Positions 8,545-19,002 of a stretch of DNA of 29,155 bases are shown one piece after another. Below the pieces are notes generated by a model that did no database searches, was not told the origin of the DNA, and saw only the letters and a list, made by a program, of their open reading frames with translations. A program made the translations under genes and the position numbers. Position 1 is the first letter of the stretch; every line of letters starts with the position of its first letter. Origin of the DNA: Planoprotostelium fungivorum (Eukaryota > Evosea > Variosea > Cavosteliida > Cavosteliaceae); NCBI GenBank assembly GCA_003024175.1, contig MDYQ01000298.1, positions 1 through 29,155 of the forward strand. Reading direction: 5' to 3'.

Positions 8545-11047
8545 ATGATCACTGAGGTGGAATCGAGACATTCGAGACAAGTCCCTCACTCAGAAGTGTG
8601 GCAGAAAGTGTATGAGTCTGCTGAGAACGACGACTGGTCTCTCGTCACAAACAACGCCCTTCCCTCGCATGTGCTGACAGCGGAAAGAGACAACAAGCAT
8701 TTGCTCTTTCTCGCTGCAGCCAAAGCTCATGTCACAGCCTTCGAGGTGGCGTTTCTTATCCCTCTCGTCTCTGCTGTAACTTCTGACAGGTGATCTTCGC
8801 TGCTGTGGAGGAAGAAGATGGCGCGGAGAAGGTGATATCGGATCTGAACGACAGAGGTAGAACACTCGCGATGTGCATCTACCGAGGCGGTTCGAAACCC
8901 ATCTTAGAGGTGACATCTCATCATCTTCCCCACATCATCTCATCCTCAAACATGCAGCGCATCAGACGTTCTCGATACAATTCTCTCCTCTCGTCCGGGG
9001 ACAGTCCGTTCTTCCATACTGCCTGGTCGATGCATCTCGACATGCCAGAAGCCCATCGTCTCCTTCATTCTGATATCTTCGAAGCATCTCTGAGAGGTGA
9101 CGTGCGCGCTTTAGAGGTGAAGCTCCTCACCCACACGATCCATCCAACATCCTACCGCAGCCACTGCTGAAGACATTCGAGCTGTCCGAGCGACACCACT
9201 ACGAGAAAGCGATATATGGATTACAAGATCCGTGGATTTCTTTCTCTCGCATGGGATCACTCTACTTTGCAGCGAAGAAGGGATTCGTAGGTGTAGTTAA
9301 GGTGAGACGATGAACTGAACATCTCTGAAGGAGTGATGTAGATGCTGCTGGCCGCTCTACGGTCCGATAGGGCCAAGTGTAACCTCCTCTTGGAATGCAA
9401 CGGACGCACGATGAGGGATGAGATTTCACATTCACCCCTGAATGTCGCCTGTGAAGAGGGAAGGTTAGACATCGTGAAGGTGAGAATCGTCCGGTCGATC
9501 TCGTTCTGATGAGAATCGAGATGATGTCCGCGTACGGCATCATCCAACGTGCCTACCCCATCGAAGAATCACTCTGCATCCTGTGTGTGAAGAAGAACGA
9601 CGTGGAGATGCTGAAGGTGAGATGCACCGTGATACGTCGAAATTGATTCATGAAAGGTTATACTGGAAGCGAAGATAACACGTACAGATAAGACCGGTGA
9701 AATGTATCACATCACGATGAGAGATTACATCCATCGAGTGGACGAGAGAGGAGATTCTGCTCTCATATTGGCCGCACGCTCCGTCCACGAGAGTGCGCCT
9801 GCAATAGTCAACGTGATGAACATTTCCCATCGTGTACGTGAAACGTCTGACATAAAGTAAGATGTTACTCGATAAGCTTGCAGATGTGAGGGTGGTTGAC
9901 ACCAACGGAATGACTGCACTCCACCTCGCTTGTCTGTACGGTAGAGAAGATGTCGTCAAGGTGAGACGAGATATCGAACACGGATGAGAAGAATACCATT
10001 CATCTGAAGTAATGCAGATACTGATCGAGAGGGGAGCATGTGTGGATGCAGTATCCCATCGAGTACAGAGAAGAGGAGAAGAGTATATCATCTACGATGT
10101 GGTGGGACCAACCGCAGTACAATTGGTCAGAGATCGTCCCGAGGTAATGCAGGTGATGAAGGTCCCTTGTATAGGGAGGAATTTGAAGATACAACAGATG
10201 CTAGTCGCGGCTGGTGCAAAACAGACCGACAACCAGTCGAAGATAGAAGTGAGAAAGATTACGAACCAAGGATTACAGCTCACTCTACCTTCCGTACAAG
10301 GCACACGTGACAGTAACAATTCCGTAAGTCTATTCCTCTGTCGTATAATGACATCATTGTAGAATGACGAGCAGCCCATGTGGTGTTCTGATCTCGTCAT
10401 ACATCGTATCATCGACCATCTCCACTGGTCAGACATCTTATCTTTGTGTCAAGTCAGTAGACAGTGGAGACGCGTAGCTTTGAGCAACAAAGTGTGGGCG
10501 GCCATCTTCTATCAGCTGTGCTCTTCTTTTCATCATTCTTCTGCCGTGAGTCGCTCACTATACCCTCTTCAATCTGACACCTTCTCAGGCGAAATACGAG
10601 TACAGCTGTAGGTGGAAGATGAGAGAGGGCTTCTTCTATCAATTGTGTCACATCTTATTTCCAGACCTGCTCATCGCATCTCGGGCCATGTCAATGTTAC
10701 GTCCACTCGATCTACAATGCAGCTGGAGTGAGTGGAAGCAGCAGATGAAGATAGGAAAGATCATCAGGAACGCACAGAGGTGAACCTCTTCAATACAGAT
10801 CAGTTCTCACTCGTCCAGGTCTCACTGCTATCTACCGATCGACTCTGAGAATACTCACGGATCATCGCAGACACTATTCGTCTGTCATCGTAAAAAGAGC
10901 AAAGCGTTCAACTTCGGTGAAGGTATGGTGATGGATGCGATCAGCCATCTCACGTGCACGGCTGTCTTCATGACATCGGCCTCTCGCTTCAGCATCGTCG
11001 CGGTCAGCTCTTCAGTGAGAAACTTTGAAGACAAGAGACCATTTTGA
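8545..11047 (+). CDS. Ankyrin-repeat protein with C-terminal F-box
   Basis: Twelve exons: 8545-8745, 8790-8909, 8958-9116, 9161-9301, 9342-9479, 9521-9616, 9657-9812, 9862-9960, 10018-10323, 10363-10545, 10589-10779, 10819-11047. They sum to 2019 nt, giving 672 residues. The ankyrin region covers roughly residues 150-460; most units are degenerate, and the clearest is TNGMTALHLACLYGREDVVK (about residues 351-370). Several introns fall in phase 0 after a VVK or IVK-type end of a repeat. Around residues 480-520 is an F-box (LVIHRIIDHLHWSDILSLCQ, then VSRQWRRVALSNKVW). About 145 residues without a known domain follow. F-boxes bind Skp1 in SCF ubiquitin ligases, and ankyrin repeats would pick the substrate; that role is inferred. 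The start Met at 8545 is conserved in the truncated mirror copy. It spans the palindrome spacer. Confidence 0.85.
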
Positions 11048-11132
11048 CTGCAGAGCAGGATGATGGTCTCGGTCTTGAAGAATCGCGCCGGTGATGATGA
11101 TGTCGCTGCGATCGCAACGACCGACATGCGTC

Positions 11133-11666
11133 AGAGATATCGGAGTAAAGGAGACGATGAGCTTCTGGCATGTCGAGATGCATCGACCAGGCAGTATGGA
11201 AGAACGGACTGTCCCCAGACGAGAGGAGAAGATTGTATCGAGAACGTCTGATGCGCTGTACGTTTGAGGGTGAGATGATGTGGGGAAGATGATGAGATGT
11301 CACCTCTAAGATGGGTTTCGAACCACCTCGATAGATGCACATCGCGAGTGTTCTGCCTCTGTCGTTCAGATCTGATATCACCTTCTCCGCGCCATCTTCT
11401 TTCTCCACAGCAGCGAAGATCACCTGTCAGAAGTGTGACAGAAGAGACGAGATAAGAAACGTCACCTCGAAGGCTGTGACGTGAGCTTTGGCTGCAGCGA
11501 GAAAGAGCAAATGCTTGTTGTCTCTTTCCGCTGTCAGCACGTGCGAGGGAAGGGCGTTGTTTGTGACGAGAGACCAGTCGTCGTTCTCAGCAGACTCATA
11601 CGCTTTCTGCCGCACTTCTGAGTGGGGGACTTGTCTCGAATCTCTCGATTCCACCTCAGTAATCAT
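11133..11666 (-). pseudogene. Truncated inverted copy of the ankyrin/F-box gene 5' end
   Basis: The first two exons and most of exon 3 of the ankyrin/F-box gene are present as a diverged mirror copy: start at 11666 with MITEVESRDSRQ, then VIFAAVEKEDGAEK, then the RIRRSRYN exon. Homology ends near 11133 within SDI/F of exon 3. Downstream the frame runs on for about 40 residues into unrelated sequence and overlaps the 3' end of the intact gene on the other strand. All later ankyrin repeats and the F-box are missing, so it is a 5' fragment. Whether it is transcribed cannot be seen. Confidence 0.85.
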
Positions 11667-12569
11667 CTGCTCGATTCAGCAGATGTCGTCCGTCTTCAAG
11701 AGATGAGTCACAGTCACCGTCAGATCACCTTGTCTGCCACGTCGTCAGCGACAGTATTTGTGTGGTTGTGGCTGTCGCAACACGATTATCTTTCATGGAA
11801 ATATGCCCGTCTCAGAAAAAATGAGCGAGGAGCCCGAATACCCTAACCCCGTTGGAACTGTTCTATCAGACCTCGGACACATGTTGTCTCGGGAAGCCAA
11901 CTCTGATTCTTCTCACACATCCGTCGTCAGTTGTGGAACGTCTTGCATTTCGTTTTCATGATTGAGATGTTTGTCGGTGGTTTACATATCGACTCATTCG
12001 GGTGATAGCCCAAGTCACCGTCAAACCGTTATGTGAGCGCGTCGGGTAGTCCGTTTTAGACGTATTCATACATTCCCCCAATTGAGTGTAGTGAGAACGT
12101 GCCGAACTACTCTCCCTTTCATTGATTGTCTTCACAACATCATCTCTCAGAGAAGCTTCGAAGATGTTGGAGTGGAGAAGACGTTATTTCTGTGGCATTC
12201 GAGTTCTCAAAATATTGCTAAGATGAGACCTGATTCCCTTGATGCCTCGTTGCCATTATATACTAGACCATTCATAGCGATTAGGGTTGAGCCAAGAAAC
12301 CCGACTCGAATACTCATCACGCCGCACGAACGCGGGAGTGAGTCCACAACAATACAGTGTAGATTCCTTTCAATCATCTCATTTCTCAAGAATTTCTTCA
12401 TCTTGTTCTACTCAATCAGATCTAAGCTTGCCGGCAAGCACCTCAATTGAGCTTAGATCTGACGTTTTCCTGTTGTTACGTGTGAAATCGCAATATCAAA
12501 AGGGAGATCATACTAAAAATATCCCTGAACGCCGCGGTATCCGAAATCATTCTCGCCGGCGCCAACAAG
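11667..12569. promoter_or_regulatory. Right-arm intergenic region, mirror of 7721-8544
   Basis: 903 bp between the truncated ankyrin copy (minus) and the glycoprotein start (plus). It aligns with 7721-8544 with many substitutions and indels. It contains the inverted repeat at 12416-12462 and the ankyrin-exon-like relic at about 12105-12230. A stretch around 11820-12080 aligns poorly with the left arm and I see no gene in it. Confidence 0.55.
12416..12462. promoter_or_regulatory. 13-bp inverted repeat with nested 14-bp palindrome
   Basis: TCAGATCTAAGCT (12416-12428) and AGCTTAGATCTGA (12450-12462) are exact reverse complements. The first half overlaps a perfect palindrome, GCTTGCCGGCAAGC (12426-12439). 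The same element sits upstream of the left copy, where the nested palindrome has a mismatch. It is about 110 bp upstream of the glycoprotein start. Confidence 0.5.
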
Positions 12570-14836
12570 ATGAGAAGTCTCCTCTGCCTCCTCCTCTGCA
12601 TCGCTCTGTCTCAGGCTCAGGTGTGTCCTCACTGCATCATCGCAGCACGAGCTCACTTCTTCAGGTCTTCACCGCCTCGACCCCCACGGTCACACCGACT
12701 GGTTATTTCACTCCGGTCTATACTTCTAATCCTCCCGCATACTGGCAGTTCGATGTGGAAGGTCTTACCGAAGGGTTTCCAGCGGAGGCCGTCTGCGATG
12801 GTCACATCTCCAGAGGTCGTGACACCTGCAGCACCTTTCAAGTCGTAATCTACGGCCCCTCCTCTCAGAACACAACCTTCCCCGAATTAGTCAACGTCAC
12901 CGTAACGAGAGCAGGTGAGTGCATCGCGATGCGAGATGAAGAGACCTGTGAGCTCACCGATGATGCAGATATCGTCCAGGTCACATTGGGGCAGAGCTAC
13001 ACCACGGTGAATCCCACCATCTTTATGTTCTCTTCCTCTGTTCCGTACTACACCGATATCAACGGACGCATCAACGTCGGTTATTTCGTCAATGACTACG
13101 TAGACGCTGGCGTCAATGTGACGACATCAGGCTATCGTGAGTTCATTCACACACGCACTCGACTCATTCTCTCAGCTTACTTGATCTATCTCTCTTCTCC
13201 TGCCATCACTTTTCCACTGTATATCAATTCAGGTTTCCTGGGCAGCACCACGACCTACCAGAACATCACTTACCCCGTTCGTCCCTACCTGTGCGCTCCT
13301 CAGAATGAGACCGCCGTCCTATTGAGAGAGGGAGCCTCACAAACTTCCGTGAGCCACGATTTTTGCAGACGAAATCATCTCATTCTCTCTCAGTCGTACG
13401 CTCCAAGCTATTGCTCCTCCGTGAAGGGCAGTGGTCAAGTGTCTTACACTCTGATCTCGGCTAACACTCAACCCACTTTAACTGTTTCTACCTCTGGTAA
13501 CTACACTGCCACCTGCCAGATCTACGGTAACTCGTCCGACCACTTTGCCCTGGTCAAGCTCAACACGAAATTGGAGGGTGGACTCATCAATGGCACTCAG
13601 ATCCAGAGACAATCAGACCGAGCATTCGACACCGTGTTCAACTGCGGTAGCAACAACAACATCTCCTTGTCTGTACAGATCGATGGACCTTGTGAGTCGA
13701 TCGAAACGAGAAGACACTGACTCGTCGTGCAGTCCAGACGATCAACGTCACCAAAGACCAACCCTCTCTCCCTTACAGCAATCCTGGATTCTACCACATC
13801 AACTTACCTGCAGGAATCATCTATCAAAACTACGGCATCCCCCTCCCCCTCGGCTCCCCCACAAGCTGGTGAGTCCTGGTCGTGCTTCATCAAGTTGACA
13901 TCGTTCAGTTCGAGCGCTTTCTCCATCGACTATTTCGGTTTTATCCCCAACATTCAATTCAGTCGTGAGTCTCTGTGACGAGTGAAGCGATGACTCATCA
14001 CTGTTCAGTGTGCTACACAGTCACAGCCAACTCTTCCTTCAGTGTCCCCGCTTGGGGCAATGTTTTCGTCATTCAGCCACCTCAGGGCTACTGCATCAGA
14101 GGAGATGGTATTCCCAGCAACTCTTCCAATAACGTGTATTTCGGCTTCTCGACCCAATCAACCTTGTACTATGAAGACACGAACACCAGTCTCTTCACCC
14201 TCACCTGCGCTTTCGATGTCATGTCCATCGAGTTCGACCAGCTCACACCAATGAACATCAACTTTACTCTCGGTGAGCTTACCTTTTGAATGCATCTGAC
14301 CGAATCGCAGTCAAGATCAACGGACAGGGAGTCTACGGAAAGAACTACACCGTGAACGGCCTGACAGTCCTTCAGTACCCTCCCCTCTCTGCAGACGTCG
14401 GCGTCGTCTCCGTCCATCTTAACGGCTCTGTGACCAGCTTATACAGCCAGATCGGTCTTGGATTTGATAACCGCAAGCGAACCGCCCAATATTACCCAAC
14501 GGCACCCAACACCTTGCAGTCCAACACCTCTTCCTCTGTTCAATTCATCGTCGCTGTTGTCGGACAGGGACAAGTGACGACCAACCTCGGTACAGGTGAG
14601 GGTTGACGCGTTGTCATTCACGCTGACGTTGATCAGCTGCCGGAGTCAACGTGGGCTATGATGCCAACTACAGCCTGTACCCCACTACCTCCAGCAGCTC
14701 TACCAAGTCAACTGGATCGACCACCACTCCACTCAATGGTGGAACCACAGCGACATCGCCCGTCAGCAGTGCCGCCGTGAGCCTCAGAGGAGCCACTCTC
14801 TCAGTGATAGCGTTGATGGTGCTTGCCTTCTTTTAA
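12570..14836 (+). CDS. GPI-anchored glycoprotein, right-arm copy
   Basis: Ten exons: 12570-12620, 12665-12914, 12969-13136, 13176-13348, 13394-13691, 13733-13868, 13909-13964, 14009-14272, 14311-14595, 14637-14836. They sum to 1881 nt, giving 626 residues. Exon 1 is a near-perfect signal peptide (MRSLLCLLLCIALSQAQ). The ectodomain is rich in Thr, Ser, Tyr and Asn, with more than ten N-x-S/T sites and a handful of cysteines. The last exon is a Ser/Thr linker (SSSSTKSTGSTTTP...) followed by a hydrophobic C-terminus (LSVIALMVLAFF), the layout of a GPI-anchored surface protein. No catalytic motif is visible and I cannot name the family; an adhesion or self-recognition role is possible but unproven. 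The long open frame seen across 12287-13720 is read-through of in-frame introns. Confidence 0.82.
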
Positions 14837-14935
14837 AGACAGCAAGATAAAGAGCATCGTATTTCAGTATCGTTCTCTATATCACAGAGTCAATTGGCTG
14901 AAATAGACTGACGAACTGGTGTATTATCAGGGACA

Positions 14936-15036
14936 AATGACGACCAACCTTGGTATAGGTGAGGGCTGACGCGTTGTCATTCACTCTCTCAGTGATGACG
15001 TTGATAATGCTTGTCTTCTTTTGAAGACAACAAGAT
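14936..15036 (+). pseudogene. Eroded glycoprotein 3'-end relic, right arm
   Basis: The GGGACAAATGACGACCAACC block repeats the end of exon 9 and the following intron of the glycoprotein gene. It then jumps straight to the last codons (LSV...LIMLVFF-like) and a stop. It is the right-arm counterpart of 4745-5120 but has lost most of the last exon. The rest of 14837-15286 is 3' flank also duplicated in the left arm; I see no gene in it. Confidence 0.7.
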
Positions 15037-15286
15037 AAAGAGCATCGTTACCGTTCTCTGTATGAATATTAATTACACGAGTAGATTGGTTGAAGGCGAT
15101 TGACAAACTGGTGTCTTTCTTCGGGTACGCGAGGGAGATGATTACTTTGGGGCAGCTCTCAGTCGATGTGTTGACAGCCCAAAAGCTGAGAATTGCTTGA
15201 AATTCACATTGCTTTGCAGCTTGAAGACAGGAAGACAAGAATAGAATGGCAGTTTTCTCTCGGTTCTCTGTCCGAGCGGCATTCGC

Positions 15287-18200
15287 ATGAGGCCCGCGAC
15301 AGCATCTTCGCGATGGTGGAAAATCTGGACGGGGTAGACATCGGGTGATGAAAGTACAAGATGAAGAGAGACTGAACGCTATAGCTTCGAATCGACCTAT
15401 GGAAGGGCTCTACAAAGAGTCAGATCTTTTGATGATGCACAGATCAACACGAATAACCGATGGCAAACCTATTTACAGACGTTTACGAAGAAGGCCAGAA
15501 CGAGAATCGCTGAGTTGAGGATCTATCTGTTTCTGTATACGACGGTTTGGATCATACAGCTGGCACTGACGGCGACATACTACGGTCCAGCGGCCATAAG
15601 CAAAGGTAAGTGTGGATCTACAGCTCGATGTCTGAATTCCTGTCAGTAATCGGGCTCAGCATCATCGTCGCTATCTCTCTTCTCTGCTTCGTCCTCTCTT
15701 TCCATGCAGATAGCATTCTCTTCGCTGCGAACACAGCATTATTGGTTCATTATACCCACGTGATATGGTGGGCCAGCAGAGGTGATGAGTTTCAGTGGAT
15801 TGATACGTCCGTTTTAATTGGCAATACGATGAGTGAGTCACTTACAAGTGGTCTAACATCTGATATGCTCGGCAGACGTCCGATACGGCTATGCGTGGGA
15901 TCACAGATTAGTCACCGGACTCTGTCTCGTACATATCGTAGCTCTCTCTGTTCGATTGTCCATATATTCGCACCTTCCAGCGGCCGACATCGCCGGAGAC
16001 ATCCTCTCTTTCGTAGTATTTATCGTAGTTACCGAATTGTCAAAGCAAGCACTCGAAAGAGCTTTAGAGCTGGTGAGAATCGTCAGACCATGTGAGATCA
16101 TCTGCCGACGTAATCAGCTGCAAGTGAAAGAAAAGGAGAAGAACGAGATCCGATTCCGCGCAGAGAGAGAACACGAACAGGTTCAGTTTTAGAGGATGAT
16201 GTCGATGATGACATTCCTCAGATGATCAAACTTCTCCTGAATATGCTGCCCAACGAATTGGCACAGAAAGTCTTGGACAGCGACAGCGACAGCATTCACG
16301 TTCAGTTGCAGAAAGAGAACACATCACTCCTCATCTTGGACTTGGTAGGCTTCACCTCTATGTCCTCTCGTCATTCTGCCACGGATCTGTTGGAGTTCTT
16401 GAATCAACTCTACTCGAGCATGGATCAACTGTGTGAAAAGTATGGAATTGAGAAGGTGAGTCCGCATCATCTGAGGAGAAAGGATGAAAAAGAATTAAAA
16501 TAAAAGAATTAACAAATGAGGCTGAATGAATGGCAGGTGAGAACAGTAGGAGATTCTTACATCTGTGCGGGGAACGTTACGATTCCAAACGAAGATCACA
16601 AAAATGCCATCTTGAGATTGGGTCTGGAGCTGTTAGACCTCCCACTCCTGAGACAAAATGCACTCAAGGTGAACACATCAGATCCTTCTTCATCATCCCA
16701 CGTGATCTGATCATCATCACGTGATGGGATGATGAACGTTTTGATGACGAAAGACAGGAGAATCTCACACTCAGAATCGGTATGCACTGCGGTACAGCCG
16801 TGTACGGTGTCACTGGTCTCAATCGATGGCATTACGACGTATCCGGCCCCATTTTTTACGACACCGAATACCTCGAGCCCATCTGCAGGCCTGGAACTCT
16901 CCTGGTCAGCGAAGATCTGTGGAGAGACATCGACGACAAGGAGAACTACGATCATCAAGTGAGTTGAGGAGAGAGACAGGAGATTGAGATGCTCGTCAGT
17001 TCATGGAGAAAAGAGTTGTAGATCGATACAAGAGTCAGAAAGACATCCGTTGCGTGGAGATACGGGGCAGGAGGAGCACACACGACGTCGATTTTGTCAA
17101 GAGACAGAATTCGGCTCAGAATTTTCTCTTCCTACATCGATCTGCATTCACACAACGACTCCTGGTGAAGACATTTACCTTGACGAAACTGATCGTAAGG
17201 CAGGATCAAACAAGACGATTCGAATGGAGTCGTTATTCGGGTAGTTACAGAGACAAGGATGTAGAAGATAACTATTGGAGGGATGTCAGTCCGCTCGTCA
17301 AGAAGATCTTGTTCGCCCAGGCTCTCACCACAGCCACTCTGACTGCTGTTTTTCTCGTCTGCGATCACGTCTATTACAGTGACGTAGGTCATCATCTCGT
17401 GTGGCCTTGGTACATTGCCGCCTTCACCATCATCGCATTGAACGTGAGAGAACATCACAAACGACGCTCTCTTCAAATACACCTTCTCATACTTTTAGAT
17501 CTTCATCGTTCGAAAGAAGAGGATGAGTCTGTTGTTGATACGGATCCACATCATCCTGCGTACCGTCTGGTGTATCATTGTCTTTGGCGCATTGTGGTCC
17601 CTCTCTGACCGAACGGGTTCGACCCTACTCAGGGGAACCATCACCCTCGCCAACACGTGCATCACGACTATCTTCAGCCGATTTGAAGGCGCCGCCCACG
17701 TTACGATCGTATTGATCGTTGCTCTCGTTGTCTCCGCTTTCGACGCACACTTGAAGAGGTGAAGTGTATGTCAAATTCCTTTCATCTCATTCGGGACAGT
17801 CACATCTTGCAGCCGAGTATAGCGTGTCTCCTGCCACTCTTCTACTACATCAACTACTGCTCGATATCCCTTACGATCGATGGAAGGAGAGTGCACGATC
17901 TGACGCACATGGCTTCGTTCAGCGAGGATCTAGCAAGAGAATCCGCAGTGAAGGCCGATCGACTCATCAGATCCCTCCTGCCCGATCACATGATAGAAAC
18001 GATGTCAGATGCCTCTCGTTACGCTGCACAGACGTATCCAGAGGTGACAGAGTGTAATCTTCTTCATATGATTGATCGAATTGAAAGTGTGGCTGTTTAT
18101 TTTTCAATATAACGGTCGTGACACCTTCGCTGAGGATCTACAACGCTTACGCGGACCTCATCATGAGAGTCGATCGCAAGACAGTCTCGTTGGGATTAGA

Positions 18201-18713
18201 GAAGATTAAGAGGGTGAAGAACACCTTCATGATCATCAGCGGCTTGGACGGAAGAGTCCATCTGAATCGACTCGTCGAACTCGTTCATTACGTGGAAGAA
18301 GAATTAGAATCATTGGAAGACTTAAGATGGCACGCAGGTCGGTCATCTTTAAGATCTGCATCACCATGTGACGTGATGATGAGGTGTTGACGTCTGCAGG
18401 AATCGACGTAGGGCCCTGTGCTGGTGGTGTCGTTGGTAGCTCCAGGCTATGCTTCGATATGTGGGGAGATACCATCAACACGAGCTCGCGAATGTTATCT
18501 ACGGCTGAATTTGGAATGATACAAGTGAGATGGTCAAGTGTGATGTCTGGCTGACGAGAGAAGGTAACGGAACGAGTGGCGAAGGATATAGGGGATGTAT
18601 ATAGGTTGACGTACAGAGGCCAGTTTATCAAGGGAAAGGGAGAGATGAATACGTGGTATGTGAATAGAAAGGAAGAGGTGGAGCGGTTACCGGGTGGCGT
18701 GTTAGAGAGATAA
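15287..18713 (+). CDS. Transmembrane adenylyl cyclase (TM-C1-TM-C2), right-arm copy
   Basis: Predicted to make cAMP from ATP at a membrane. Thirteen exons (15287-15333, 15367-15605, 15647-15832, 15876-16180, 16222-16455, 16537-16668, 16758-16958, 17000-17443, 17499-17758, 17800-18043, 18088-18337, 18400-18524, 18564-18713) sum to 2817 nt, giving 938 residues. Two hydrophobic blocks (about residues 65-225 and 540-715, five or six segments each) alternate with two class III cyclase domains. C1 (about 285-445) has both metal-binding aspartates: D299 in LDLVGFT and D343 in VGDSY. C2 (about 765-925) has Asn in the first metal position but carries the substrate set: K805 (KIK), D867 (FDMWGD), N874 and R878 (INTSSRM), and ends with GKGEMNTWYV. 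This is the division of labour of mammalian-type and Dictyostelium ACA-type cyclases. Lys and Asp at the base-recognition positions argue for ATP over GTP. Confidence 0.92.
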
Positions 18714-19002
18714 ACGGATCGAATCTTCGTTTGTCCTGATCGGATGACTTCAAACTCGAACCACTCTGCGAAACTGATATGAATGTAGACTATGATGACG
18801 TGTTGAGAGGTGGCCAGCTGGTGAGGTGCTGAGAGGCTGACGGAACCATCAATATTGTTGTCATGGTGGAAATATCGAAAAAAGAGGATGAAAATGTAAT
18901 CTGTTGGTGTACAACGAGTCAGCTGTAGATAACCAATCACGGGAACAGGGAACTCAGGGGAACCGAAACAAAGAAGGCAACTCAGACGAGATCACAGAAA
19001 CA

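Larger units (their letters stand above)
1..9080. repeat. Left arm of a large imperfect palindrome
   Basis: The reverse complement of this stretch matches about 11133-19712. Coordinates pair as left + right = 19713 for 1 to about 2611, 19766 for about 3124-4254, and about 20282-20290 then 20211-20213 further inward; the steps mark indels. A 53-bp excess on the left sits in one cyclase intron, and about 515 bp excess lies at 4745-5445. Gene order and orientation mirror exactly. The outer part looks identical to its partner, the inner part is diverged but alignable. The arm is cut by the window edge, so its true length is unknown. Confidence 0.95.

Noticed and set aside
9648-10091. 147-codon minus-strand frame in the spacer
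   Set aside because: Antisense to ankyrin exons 7-9; Ser/Thr/Tyr-rich shadow translation with no family signal.
10138-10170. Possible extra mini-introns in ankyrin exon 9 (GTAATGCAG, GTGATGAAG)
   Set aside because: Too short to splice, and the unspliced frame continues into a good ankyrin-repeat end (QQMLVAAGAK).
12287-13720. 477-codon open frame over the start of the right glycoprotein gene
   Set aside because: It begins upstream of the signal peptide, out of frame with exon 1, and reads through introns that happen to stay open; the spliced ten-exon model fits the left copy better.
18904-19002. N-terminal extension of the carrier
   Set aside because: In frame and open, but rich in Asn/Glu/Gln, without targeting features, and the ATG at 19003 gives the standard carrier length.
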